From DATKWU01 sp964653685 (lineage in GTDB: Bacteria > Patescibacteriota > Microgenomatia > PFEM01 > JAHIFH01), in contig CAZZHA010000024.1 of the NCBI GenBank assembly GCA_964653685.1, positions 1-9,595 of the forward strand: 9,595 nucleotides of DNA, written 5' to 3'. A model generated the notes under the pieces. It made no database searches. It was not told the DNA's origin and saw only the letters and a list, made by a program, of their open reading frames with translations. Position numbers and translations under genes: made by a program. Shown one piece after another: positions 1 through 6,028 of the stretch (its first letter is position 1; every line of letters starts with the position of its first letter).

Positions 1-23
1 GGTTCTTTTTACGATTTGGCCGA

Positions 24-52
24 ATTATAGCACAAAAACGCAATTATTTGAA
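24..52 (-). promoter_or_regulatory. Promoter for a gene left of the window
   Basis: On the minus strand 24-32 reads TGCTATAAT, a perfect extended -10 box. A weak -35-like TTCAAA lies at 47-52 with a 17-nt spacer. Transcription would start near 17 and leave the window. The same nonamer precedes the tRNA genes at 300 and 9267, so the target may be another RNA gene; that is an inference. Confidence 0.5.
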
Positions 53-64
53 GATGAGAATTAG

Positions 65-135
65 AGCGGGTGGAGGGAATTGAACCCTCGTCTTCACCTT
101 GGAAGGGTGACGTTGAGCCTCTCAACTACACCCGC
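65..135 (-). tRNA. tRNA-Gly(TCC)
   Basis: Reading the minus strand, the acceptor stem GCGGGTG (135-129) pairs with CACCCGC (72-66). The D-stem is GTTG/CAAC and the anticodon stem TCACC/GGTGA closes the loop CTTCCAA, giving anticodon TCC (plus 101-103). The T-arm is GAGGG-TTCAATT-CCCTC. The discriminator is T at 65 and is followed by CTAA, so CCA is not encoded. It starts at the base right after the encoded CCA of tRNA-Pro and must be cut from a shared transcript. It decodes GGA and probably other GGN codons. Confidence 0.95.
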
Positions 136-212
136 TGGTCGGAGAGCCGGGGCTCGAACCCGGGACCTCGCGCTCCCAAAGCGCGCGCGCTAGCCAACTG
201 CGCCACTCTCCG
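136..212 (-). tRNA. tRNA-Pro(TGG), CCA encoded
   Basis: The acceptor CGGAGAG (212-206) pairs with CTCTCCG (146-140). The anticodon stem CGCGC/GCGCG closes TTTGGGA, giving anticodon TGG. The T-arm is CCGGG-TTCGAGC-CCCGG. Discriminator A (139) is followed by an encoded CCA (138-136), and tRNA-Gly begins at the very next base. The 5' C1 with A73 is typical of bacterial tRNA-Pro. The 5' end lies 1 nt after the discriminator of tRNA-Leu. Confidence 0.96.
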
Positions 213-213
213 G

Positions 214-300
214 TGCCGAGGGCGGGAGTCGAACCCGCACGGTGGGGTTACCACCACGAGATTTTAAGTCTCGCACGTCTGCCAGTTCCGTCACCTCGGC
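214..300 (-). tRNA. tRNA-Leu(TAA)
   Basis: A class II tRNA of 87 nt. The acceptor GCCGAGG (300-294) pairs with CCTCGGC (221-215). The anticodon loop CTTAAAA sits in a GAGA/TCTC stem and gives anticodon TAA. The long variable arm forms GGTGG/CCACC, and the T-arm is GCGGG-TTCGACT-CCCGC. The discriminator is A (214). It is the first gene of the left cluster (Leu-Pro-Gly), with an extended -10 box 13 nt upstream. Confidence 0.96.
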
Positions 301-313
301 TAGATTTAGAGTT

Positions 314-322
314 ATTATAGCA
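314..322 (-). promoter_or_regulatory. Extended -10 promoter of the Leu-Pro-Gly tRNA operon
   Basis: The minus strand reads TGCTATAAT, placing the start of transcription near 306-307, just upstream of tRNA-Leu at 300. No convincing -35 is seen (TTTTCT at 337-342), as expected for an extended -10 promoter. It sits back to back with the plus-strand promoter at 326-354, so the two polymerase footprints overlap. Confidence 0.65.
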
Positions 323-325
323 AAT

Positions 326-354
326 TTGTACTTTGGAGAAAAGGATGTTACAAT
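326..354 (+). promoter_or_regulatory. Promoter of the SurA-N-like gene, predicts a leaderless mRNA
   Basis: A -35-like TTGTAC (326-331), 17-nt spacer and -10 TACAAT (349-354) preceded by TG at 346-347. Only 7 nt separate the -10 box from the ATG at 362, so the mRNA should begin at or next to the start codon. Confidence 0.55.
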
Positions 355-361
355 CTCTTTT

Positions 362-1009
362 ATGATTAAAATTGATAATAAAATAATTAATAAAAAGATA
401 AAAGCTTTACCAAAGATTAAATTTGATGAGCGGATGAAGAAAATCTTGATTGTTGTTTTGAGTTTACTTATTGTTTTTGGCTTTTTGTTTAATTTTAAAC
501 ATCTTTTTTTGGTAGCTCTGGTTAATAATAGACCAATCACCCGTTTGGCTTTAGATAGAGAATTGGAAAAACAGAGTGGTCAACAAACCCTTGATAGTCT
601 AATTTCCCAATCTTTAATTCTTCAGGAAGCTAAGCGATTAGGAATCAAGATTGGACAAACAGATATCGATGAAGAAATCAAGAAAATCGAAACTCAAGTA
701 GCCTCTCAAGGGTCTGATTTAGATGAACTACTCCAAGCTCAAGGTTTGTCAAGAAAATCTGTGGGAGAACAAATAAAAGTTCAGTTGATTGTTGAAGAAG
801 TTTTAGGCAAAGACATTACTGTTTCTGAAGAAGAAATCAGTAATTATTTTGAAGAAAACAAAGAGCTTATTGGTGAAGACGTTACCTTTGAAGAGATTAA
901 AGCTGATATTGAAGAACAAATCAAACAAGAAAAGCTGTCAGAAAAATTTGAATCTTGGTTAGAAGAACTTAAACAAAAAGCGAAAATTCATTACTTCTTA
1001 AGTTTCTAA
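362..1009 (+). CDS. Membrane-anchored SurA N-terminal domain protein
   Basis: A 215-aa protein: a basic, cytoplasmic N-terminus (1-25), one membrane segment (about 26-45, ILIVVLSLLIVFGFLFNF), then an extracytoplasmic helical region (about 55-205) that matches the SurA/PrsA-type chaperone domain. Visible hallmarks are NNRPIT..ALDRELEKQ, the helix around LISQSLILQEAKRLGI, and the run VSEEEISNYFEENKEL. No parvulin peptidyl-prolyl isomerase domain follows, so it probably acts as a tethered chaperone for exported proteins rather than as an isomerase; that role is inferred. The ATG at 362 is chosen because it lies 7 nt after a -10 box. The ATG at 434 (residue 25, just before the membrane segment) is an alternative. 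The reading frame runs upstream over the tRNA-Leu gene but that part is not credible as coding. Confidence 0.85.
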   Translation: MIKIDNKIINKKIKALPKIKFDERMKKILIVVLSLLIVFGFLFNFKHLFLVALVNNRPITRLALDRELEKQSGQQTLDSLISQSLILQEAKRLGIKIGQTDIDEEIKKIETQVASQGSDLDELLQAQGLSRKSVGEQIKVQLIVEEVLGKDITVSEEEISNYFEENKELIGEDVTFEEIKADIEEQIKQEKLSEKFESWLEELKQKAKIHYFLSF

Positions 1010-1028
1010 AAAGAAAAAAAAGTTTGGC

Positions 1029-1080
1029 GTAGATTTAGTCTACAAGGGTATTACCCTCCAGTTTGCTCTTGTGGAGCAAA
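1029..1080. other. Three hairpins in tandem between convergent genes
   Basis: Three perfect stems follow each other: GTAGA/TCTAC (1029-1043), AGGGT/ACCCT (1045-1057) and TTTGCTC/GAGCAAA (1062-1080, 5-nt loop). They lie in the 87 nt between the convergent stops at 1009 and 1097. On the minus strand the last one is followed, after 7 nt, by a run of eight T (plus A-run 1014-1021), so the set could end the minus transcript. On the plus strand no T-tract follows. Confidence 0.4.
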
Positions 1081-1096
1081 AAGGCCAGTGCCTGGT

Positions 1097-1465
1097 TCAG
1101 GGTCTGTTGCTCCAGAAAAGAGCCTGAATTCCTTGCCGAACCCTCGGACGTTCTTCGGCTTGTTGAGGTTCTGTATTCAGGATTTCCCTGAACCAAGTCT
1201 CAATTCTTTTCCAAATCTCCAGGCACTCTGGAGATTTGGAAAGTTCGCGGACCGCGAGTCTTTGGAAGAACCATTCCTTTGTCCGGCTAATTGCTTCTTC
1301 CCCTAGCGGTTGGATCGAATGTCCTTCCGCCCTGGTTGTGGCTGCGATTGATCCGGACACTTGAAGTCCGTAGTTCTGCGGTCCCTTGTAGTAGACCTCC
1401 ACCCTGATGGGAGAGGTCCCGACGTGAACTTCGTAAACTCTTCTCTCTACTACCCGCATCTTCAT
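1097..1465 (-). CDS. GC-rich hypothetical protein
   Basis: A 122-aa protein whose family I do not recognise. It is soluble, with no signal peptide or membrane segment. The first half looks beta-rich (VVERRVYEVHVG, IRVEVYYKGPQNYGLQVSG). The second half looks helical and rich in Trp and charge (EEAISRTKEWFFQRL, CLEIWKRIETWFREIL), with a charged tail. The start is supported by an AAAGGA ribosome site close upstream and a good promoter (TTGACT, 17 nt, TATGAT). Codons often end in G or C (GTC, CTG, GGA, AGG, CGG), unlike all its AT-rich neighbours, which suggests transfer from another genome or a special constraint. The coding DNA holds several perfect inverted repeats. Convergent with the SurA-N-like gene. 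Confidence 0.7.
   Translation of the reverse strand: MKMRVVERRVYEVHVGTSPIRVEVYYKGPQNYGLQVSGSIAATTRAEGHSIQPLGEEAISRTKEWFFQRLAVRELSKSPECLEIWKRIETWFREILNTEPQQAEERPRVRQGIQALFWSNRP
1208..1242. repeat. Perfect 15-bp inverted repeat inside a coding region
   Basis: TTTCCAAATCTCCAG (1208-1222) is the exact reverse complement of 1228-1242, with loop GCACT between. It lies inside the GC-rich gene and encodes residues around SKSPECLEIWK (about 76-86). Smaller perfect stems nearby are TTCAGG/CCTGAA (1176-1192), TCGCGG/CCGCGA (1245-1257) and GACCTC/GAGGTC (1394-1418). Confidence 0.9.
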
Positions 1466-1494
1466 CGTCCTTTCTCTTCTGTCAATTTTGCAAG

Positions 1495-1552
1495 AGGTTG
1501 ATTAATTCAACCTTATGGACCTTATCATAGCAGGAAAGTTATTAACAGTCAA
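1495..1552 (-). promoter_or_regulatory. Promoter and leader hairpin of the GC-rich gene
   Basis: On the minus strand, -35 TTGACT (1552-1547), a 17-nt spacer and extended -10 TGCTATGAT (1532-1524) form the best-matched promoter near this gene. Transcription would start near 1517, giving a leader of about 50 nt. The leader contains the palindrome AGGTTGA-TTAAT-TCAACCT (1495-1513), a possible operator or RNA hairpin, and then AAAGGA just before the ATG at 1465. Confidence 0.65.
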
Positions 1553-1605
1553 ATACTATAAGTCTTAGAGGTTGTTTTTTGATTTTTTATTATTAATTTT
1601 AGTTG

Positions 1606-1614
1606 TGCTATAAT
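1606..1614 (+). promoter_or_regulatory. Extended -10 promoter of the DPGTGS/methyltransferase pair
   Basis: TGCTATAAT, identical to the tRNA promoters on the other strand. Transcription would start near 1621, leaving about 23 nt before the ATG at 1644. That leader carries a purine-rich GAAGAGAGA, a possible weak ribosome site. No clear -35. Confidence 0.6.
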
Positions 1615-1643
1615 CATTTTAGCCTTGAAGAGAGAATCTTTTA

Positions 1644-1874
1644 ATGAAAATGAAAGTTCTATTTTTTTTAATCTTTTTCTTTTTTATTTTTCCTTCTCAA
1701 GCTTTGGCTTATCTTGATCCTGGAACAGGTAGCTATTTTATTCAGTTAATTATTGGCGGTTTTCTTGGTGGTCTTTATCTGACTAAATCTTTTTGGACTA
1801 ATTTGCTGAAGAAATTAATTGCCTCTTTGAAAAGCTTCTTTAAAGCCAAGAGCAATGAAGAAAAGAATCATTAA
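1644..1874 (+). CDS. DPGTGS small membrane protein
   Basis: A 76-aa peptide: a very hydrophobic signal-like N-terminus (about 5-22) ending SQALA, a likely cleavage site before Y23, then the motif YLDPGTGS (23-30), a second membrane segment (about 31-48, glycine-rich) and a basic tail. Small YLDPGTGS proteins are, to my knowledge, a recurrent uncharacterised family found beside NoeA-like methyltransferases and sulfatase/alkaline-phosphatase-type membrane enzymes; both partners are present here. Its last 20 nt overlap the next gene, so the two are probably translated together. The role is unknown. A subunit or anchor of an envelope-modifying complex is a guess from context. Confidence 0.85.
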   Translation: MKMKVLFFLIFFFFIFPSQALAYLDPGTGSYFIQLIIGGFLGGLYLTKSFWTNLLKKLIASLKSFFKAKSNEEKNH

Positions 1875-3234
1875 AGAACCAAGTTCTTTTAGGGATCCGA
1901 GCGGCCAGGTTTTTTATCAGAATGGAAAAATCTACAGACAGGTTAACAATTCCTATAAAGATGATTATGATCTTTTGGTTAAGTCTGGGCTTTACCAAAG
2001 ACTGGTTAAAGAAAAGTTACTGATTTCTCACCAGGAAATTAATCCTAAACAGTTTGCTTCTCGAGAAACTTATAAAGTCATCAAGCCTCAACTAATTCCT
2101 TTTATTTCTTATCCTTATGAATGGTGTTTTAGTCAATTAAAAGATGCGGCTTTGGTGACACTTAAAGTTCAAAAGATTGCTTTTGAATCGGGAATGTCTT
2201 TGAAAGACGCCAGTGTCTATAATCTTCAGTTTCTTGAAGGTCAGCCAGTTTTAATCGATACCCTTTCTTTTGAAAAATATGAGGAGGGTAAACCCTGGGT
2301 GGCTTATCGTCAATTTTGCCAGCATTTTTTGGCCCCCCTGGCTTTAATGAGTTTGACTGATGTTCATTTAAATCAATTGCTTAAGGTTTATATTGACGGT
2401 TTACCTTTAGATTTAGTGGTTAAACTTTTGCCTAAAAAAACTTGGTTTAATTTATCTTTATTAGCTCATCTTCACCTTCACGCTAAAAGTCAAAAGCATT
2501 TAGCTGGTAAACAAATTTCTTTGCGTCAAAGAAGGATGAGAACCGGCAATCAGGCTTTTACGTCGCTGATTAATAATTTAGAAACAACTATTAAAAAATT
2601 AGAATGGCCAGAAACTAAAACCGAATGGCAAGATTATTATTCGGCCACTAACTATTCTCGAACCGCTTTTGCTCATAAAAAACAATTAGTCAAAAAATAT
2701 TTGAATCAAGTTAGGCCTCATTCTGTTTGGGATTTAGGTGCCAATACTGGCGAGTTTAGCCGGCTGGCTTTGAAAAAAAGGGTTCAGGTAATGGCTTTTG
2801 ATTTTGATCCCAGTACGGTTGAGAAAAATTATCTTCAGGTCAAAAAAAAGAAAGAAAAGAATCTTTTTCCTCTTCTTTTTGATTTGATTAATCCCAGTCC
2901 GAGCCTGGGTTGGGCCAATGAAGAAAGAAAATCTTTACAAGCTCGTGGCCCAGCGGAAATGATTCTGGCTTTAGCTCTTATCCACCATCTGGCAATTGCC
3001 AATAATCTGCCTTTAATCAAAATCGCCCAATTTTTTCATCAAATTGGTCAGTCTTTGATTATTGAATTTGTTCCCAAAACCGATTCTCAGGTTCAGCGAC
3101 TTTTGCTTAACCGAAAAGATATTTTTGTTGATTACAACCAGGCTAATTTTGAAAAAGAATTCAACAAGTTTTTCACTCTTAAAGAAAAAACAGCCATCAA
3201 AGATTCTCAAAGAATCCTCTATTTATATATCTAA
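1855..3234 (+). CDS. NoeA-like two-domain SAM methyltransferase
   Basis: A 459-aa cytosolic protein. The N-terminal part (about 1-250) is family-specific (FRDPSGQVFYQNGKIYRQ, then NLQFLEGQPVLIDTLSFE and WVAYRQFCQHFLAPLALM). The C-terminal part (about 255-459) is a class I S-adenosylmethionine methyltransferase: motif I VWDLGANTGEFS (291-302), an acidic stretch AFDFDPSTVEKNY (314-326), LALALIHHLAIANNLPL (371-387) and LIIEFVPKTDSQVQRLL (401-417). The last two match my recollection of the nodulation-protein NoeA-like family. The acceptor is unknown; a surface glycan or lipid is the likely type. The ATG at 1855 lies inside the DPGTGS gene (20-nt overlap), pointing to coupled translation. It ends 4 nt from the stop of the convergent membrane enzyme. 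Confidence 0.88.
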   Translation: MKKRIIKEPSSFRDPSGQVFYQNGKIYRQVNNSYKDDYDLLVKSGLYQRLVKEKLLISHQEINPKQFASRETYKVIKPQLIPFISYPYEWCFSQLKDAALVTLKVQKIAFESGMSLKDASVYNLQFLEGQPVLIDTLSFEKYEEGKPWVAYRQFCQHFLAPLALMSLTDVHLNQLLKVYIDGLPLDLVVKLLPKKTWFNLSLLAHLHLHAKSQKHLAGKQISLRQRRMRTGNQAFTSLINNLETTIKKLEWPETKTEWQDYYSATNYSRTAFAHKKQLVKKYLNQVRPHSVWDLGANTGEFSRLALKKRVQVMAFDFDPSTVEKNYLQVKKKKEKNLFPLLFDLINPSPSLGWANEERKSLQARGPAEMILALALIHHLAIANNLPLIKIAQFFHQIGQSLIIEFVPKTDSQVQRLLLNRKDIFVDYNQANFEKEFNKFFTLKEKTAIKDSQRILYLYI

Positions 3235-3238
3235 TAGT

Positions 3239-4825
3239 CTAGCGAAGTTTATTGGTGACGTTAATGTATTGGTAAGGATGTCTTCTGTCTTGAATCACAT
3301 AAATTTCATCTGGTAAAAGAGGCAGGCTGGTTCTTAAATAGAGATTAAAGACCAATCTGAAAGTGTTGACTGGAGTGATTGAAGGATAGAGACCGCTGTA
3401 ATTAATATTAGGCAGATAATAGGCGTTGAGAATGCTAAGCTTTTCTTTAAGCTCGTCAAGAGTAGCTTGATTCCATTGGAAAACATATTCCCTTTCTTTA
3501 TATCTTTTAGGGAAAGGACCTTCATCAGCCTGGATAATAATAATCGCCTGACCTTTGGTTTTTACCAAAAGCTTTTCAATCATTTCTTTGATTAATTGGT
3601 TAGCATAAATTAGTTGGTTAAGATAAAGTTTTCTTTGGTCACCTTCAATCCCCTCTTTTCTGGAAAGAAAACGACCGTCTTGATCAAAAACATAGGGCTC
3701 ATGAGGCAAGAGAAGATGAGCAAAAACAAATTTTGGTTCAGGTGAGTCAGGAATCTTGGTTAAGGCTTCGAGTTGATCCAAGGTCGTTTCTCGAGTCAGG
3801 GCTTCATAACTTAGCGGTGCCATTAAGTCTTTTTCGTTGATGGTGATTGAACCCGAATAAAGGGGATAGAGAGCGGTGGTTTCCAGAAACTTAAAAAGAA
3901 AAACCAACAAGGGTCGAGGATGCTGGTAACGATAATTAACATCAGCATTTTTATTGACGCCTGTCGGCCACCAGGTAGAGCCAAGATGGTAATAAAGATA
4001 ACCTTGGCTTTTGAGAAAGTCACCGACTAAATGATTAGTAAGCTTTTCATAAATTGGTCGAAAATCACCTGAATCTGAACCAACAGACCGGCTTAAAAGA
4101 TCAAGAAATTCCATGTTTAATGAGGAAGCGAGAGAAAGATCAGTAATCGGATAATTGGCATAGCTTTGATTAGCCACATAAAAGCCTTTTTGGGTTAAAA
4201 AGTTGATAAACTCACGATTATCGTAATCATAGTATTCTTTAAGAGATTGGAGACTGGCGTAGCGGTCAAAGATGAGATAATAAATATCTGGTAATTCTGT
4301 ACCTTTGGTTGATTGGGCTTGTTTAATTTCTTCTTTTCTGATTGAGGAAATTTCTTGGTGAAGAAAGCGGGATTGATAATGATAATTAATTAACTGACCA
4401 AAAGAGATTAAAACCAAAACAAGACTAACGATATTTAAGAATTTGGTGATTTGGTTAATCTTTTGACGAGTATTTACTTTTTTAAAGATAAAGTAATTTG
4501 TCAGAAGAAAAAGAGTTAACCAAAAAAGAAGAAAAAAGCCATCATATTTAAAGAATAATTTAGATTCAATTACTTTTTGGAGAAGATTAGAGACGTGACC
4601 ATAGGAAAAAAAGAAAATCAAGAAGAGAGAGACAAAAATGGCTGATCTTTTAAAATCTTTAAAGATAAGATTAATAATTAACCAGAGGAAGAGACTGTAA
4701 CCAACAATCGCTAAAACCGGGATAAAAATTAATCCTGGTTCAAGTTCGCTAAGATTATGAATGAAAAAAGCTAAGGGAGGATAAAGAGCTAAGAAAAGAG
4801 GATGAATAATAAACAATCTTTTCAT
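3239..4825 (-). CDS. Membrane AP-superfamily (sulfatase/LtaS-like) enzyme
   Basis: A 528-aa protein: five membrane segments (about 4-22, 31-53, 62-77, 95-115, 128-147) followed by an extracytoplasmic alkaline-phosphatase-superfamily domain (about 175-525). Its marks are PDIYYLIFDRYA (179-190, metal-ligand strand with D187), YPITDLSLASSLN (225-237, T228 at the catalytic Ser/Thr position), FAHLLLPHEPYVFD (368-381) and IIIIQADEGPFP (428-439). The architecture resembles lipoteichoic-acid synthase and phosphoethanolamine/phosphoglycerol transferases, so transfer or hydrolysis of a phosphate or sulfate ester on an envelope polymer is likely. Substrate unknown. LtaS-type enzymes have Asp-His where this has D434-E435. 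ATG at 4825 is 6 nt downstream of a -10 box. Converges with the NoeA-like gene; no terminator between them. Confidence 0.85.
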   Translation of the reverse strand: MKRLFIIHPLFLALYPPLAFFIHNLSELEPGLIFIPVLAIVGYSLFLWLIINLIFKDFKRSAIFVSLFLIFFFSYGHVSNLLQKVIESKLFFKYDGFFLLFWLTLFLLTNYFIFKKVNTRQKINQITKFLNIVSLVLVLISFGQLINYHYQSRFLHQEISSIRKEEIKQAQSTKGTELPDIYYLIFDRYASLQSLKEYYDYDNREFINFLTQKGFYVANQSYANYPITDLSLASSLNMEFLDLLSRSVGSDSGDFRPIYEKLTNHLVGDFLKSQGYLYYHLGSTWWPTGVNKNADVNYRYQHPRPLLVFLFKFLETTALYPLYSGSITINEKDLMAPLSYEALTRETTLDQLEALTKIPDSPEPKFVFAHLLLPHEPYVFDQDGRFLSRKEGIEGDQRKLYLNQLIYANQLIKEMIEKLLVKTKGQAIIIIQADEGPFPKRYKEREYVFQWNQATLDELKEKLSILNAYYLPNINYSGLYPSITPVNTFRLVFNLYLRTSLPLLPDEIYVIQDRRHPYQYINVTNKLR

Positions 4826-4831
4826 GAGTCG

Positions 4832-4861
4832 ATTCTAGCTCATCAATCTTTAATCATTCAA
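4832..4861 (-). promoter_or_regulatory. Promoter of the AP-superfamily gene, predicts a leaderless mRNA
   Basis: Minus-strand -35 TTGAAT (4861-4856), 18-nt spacer, -10 TAGAAT (4837-4832), then 6 nt to the ATG at 4825. The 81-nt gap to the divergent hydrolase gene holds this and the plus-strand promoter back to back. Confidence 0.5.
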
Positions 4862-4890
4862 GACCAACAACTTTATGTTTTTTAAATTAG

Positions 4891-4899
4891 TGGTATTAT
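4891..4899 (+). promoter_or_regulatory. Extended -10 promoter of the hydrolase, predicts a leaderless mRNA
   Basis: TGGTATTAT with the -10 hexamer at 4894-4899 and 7 nt to the ATG at 4907. No Shine-Dalgarno sequence precedes the ATG. No clear -35 (CTTTAT at 4871-4876). Confidence 0.45.
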
Positions 4900-4906
4900 T
4901 AAACGC

Positions 4907-5968
4907 ATGAAATTGAGAAAGTTGCCTATCTTTTTTTTATTCTTATTGATAACGGTGTTTTTGTTGATTTTTTATTTGAATAAAGGTGAAAGTTTTGGAA
5001 TAAAGAATAAACAGAGTCTTGAAAAATCGGAAACAAACACCGATGTATCGCCAATAAGTATTAATTACTTGAGAACATTAGAAATAGTTACCGAATCTCT
5101 CAAAATTGAAGAAGAGCTTCAAGACGGTTCAAACTACAAAAGATATCTTGCCAGTTATTTAAGCGAAGGAAACAAAGTCTATGGTTTGTTAACCGTTCCC
5201 TTGGTAGATAAGCCAGAGGGAGGTTTTCCAGCCATAGTTTTCAACCACGGTTACATTCCTCCGACCCAGTACCAAACCACCGAAGGATACGCTGAATATG
5301 TCAATTATCTTGCCAGAAACGGATTGGTGGTGTTTAAAATTGACTATCGAGGCAATGGTCGTTCAGAAGGAGATCCTTCAGGTTCTTATTTCTCTTCGGC
5401 CTATACCATTGACGCGATTAGTGCCCTTAAAAGCCTCCAAAAATTTGAAAAAGTCAATCCTGATAGAATTGGTCTCTGGGGACATAGTATGGCCGGGAAT
5501 TTAGTCTTAAGAGCGATGTTAATTTCAGATGAAATAAAAGCGGGCGTTATCTGGTCGGGCGCGGTTTATAGTTATCAAGACTTTGCTACTTACAGAATTA
5601 GCGACACTAGTTATGTTCATAGACCATATGAAACAAGGGAAGGAGAAGCCCAGAAAAACAGAGAAGTTTCTCCTGAAATTCAAAAAATAAGGACTAATCC
5701 CCAATCAATCGATTTTAGCAATCCTTTTTGGCAGTCCATCTCTCTCACTGAAAATATTGGTTATCTCTCCAAACCCCTCCAAATCCACCACTCCTTAAAT
5801 GACCCGGTTGTTAATATTGCCTATTCTAGAGATTTAGTCGCGGTATTAGAAGAAAACAATAAAGAATATGAATTTTACGAGTATCAAGGCGGAGGACACA
5901 ATCTTACTTCTCCTTACTTTGATATTGCCATGCAGAGAACGGTTGATTTTTTTAAGGACAGGTTATAG
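4907..5968 (+). CDS. Membrane-anchored alpha/beta hydrolase (S9 / dienelactone-hydrolase-like)
   Basis: A 353-aa protein: one N-terminal membrane anchor or uncleaved signal (about 7-24), a linker (25-85), then an alpha/beta-hydrolase fold on the outer face. Visible features are the oxyanion-side motif VFNHG (111-115), DYRGNGRSEGDPSG (146-159), the nucleophile elbow GHSMAG (192-197, Ser194), and likely acid and base D299 (HSLNDPVV) and H331 (GGGHNL). An insertion rich in Tyr and Glu (about 220-285) forms a lid-like region. It resembles prolyl-oligopeptidase-type and acyl-ester hydrolases. Whether it cuts peptides or esters cannot be told. It has its own promoter and is divergent from the AP-superfamily gene. 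No Cys follows the hydrophobic stretch, so it is not a lipoprotein. Confidence 0.88.
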   Translation: MKLRKLPIFFLFLLITVFLLIFYLNKGESFGIKNKQSLEKSETNTDVSPISINYLRTLEIVTESLKIEEELQDGSNYKRYLASYLSEGNKVYGLLTVPLVDKPEGGFPAIVFNHGYIPPTQYQTTEGYAEYVNYLARNGLVVFKIDYRGNGRSEGDPSGSYFSSAYTIDAISALKSLQKFEKVNPDRIGLWGHSMAGNLVLRAMLISDEIKAGVIWSGAVYSYQDFATYRISDTSYVHRPYETREGEAQKNREVSPEIQKIRTNPQSIDFSNPFWQSISLTENIGYLSKPLQIHHSLNDPVVNIAYSRDLVAVLEENNKEYEFYEYQGGGHNLTSPYFDIAMQRTVDFFKDRL

Positions 5969-5985
5969 GAGACGATTAAAGACGA

Positions 5986-6004
5986 CACTCTATAAGTGAT
6001 TTTT
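5986..6004 (+). terminator. Weak terminator-like hairpin after the hydrolase
   Basis: CACT (5986-5989) and AGTG (5995-5998) can pair around CTATA, followed by A and TTTTT (6000-6004). The stem is only 4 bp, so this is a weak candidate placed 17 nt after the stop. Confidence 0.25.
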
Positions 6005-6014
6005 CAATCAAGAT

Positions 6015-6028
6015 TAATATTATATAAT
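6015..6028 (+). promoter_or_regulatory. -10 region overlapping the start of the zinc-ribbon methyltransferase
   Basis: TATAAT (6023-6028) overlaps the ATG at 6027 and lies exactly 7 nt before a GTG at 6036. An alternative -10, TAATAT (6015-6020), lies 6 nt before the ATG. Either arrangement gives a leaderless mRNA, and which one is used decides the start codon. No clear -35. Confidence 0.4.

Noticed and set aside
242..361. Longer N-terminus of the SurA-N-like protein
   Set aside because: The extra 40 codons overlap tRNA-Leu and both promoters; the ATG at 362 fits the promoter.
70..540. Open frames across the left tRNA cluster on both strands
   Set aside because: They run over tRNA-Gly, tRNA-Pro and tRNA-Leu and spell typical antisense-tRNA peptides; no promoter or ribosome site supports them.
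1088..1306. Plus-strand frame of 72 codons
   Set aside because: It is the antisense of the GC-rich gene; no start signals and a Cys/Phe/Pro-rich, gene-unlike product.
1029..1465. RNase P RNA, tmRNA or another large known RNA
   Set aside because: None of the conserved sequence blocks of these RNAs was recognised, and a full reading frame with promoter and ribosome site is present.
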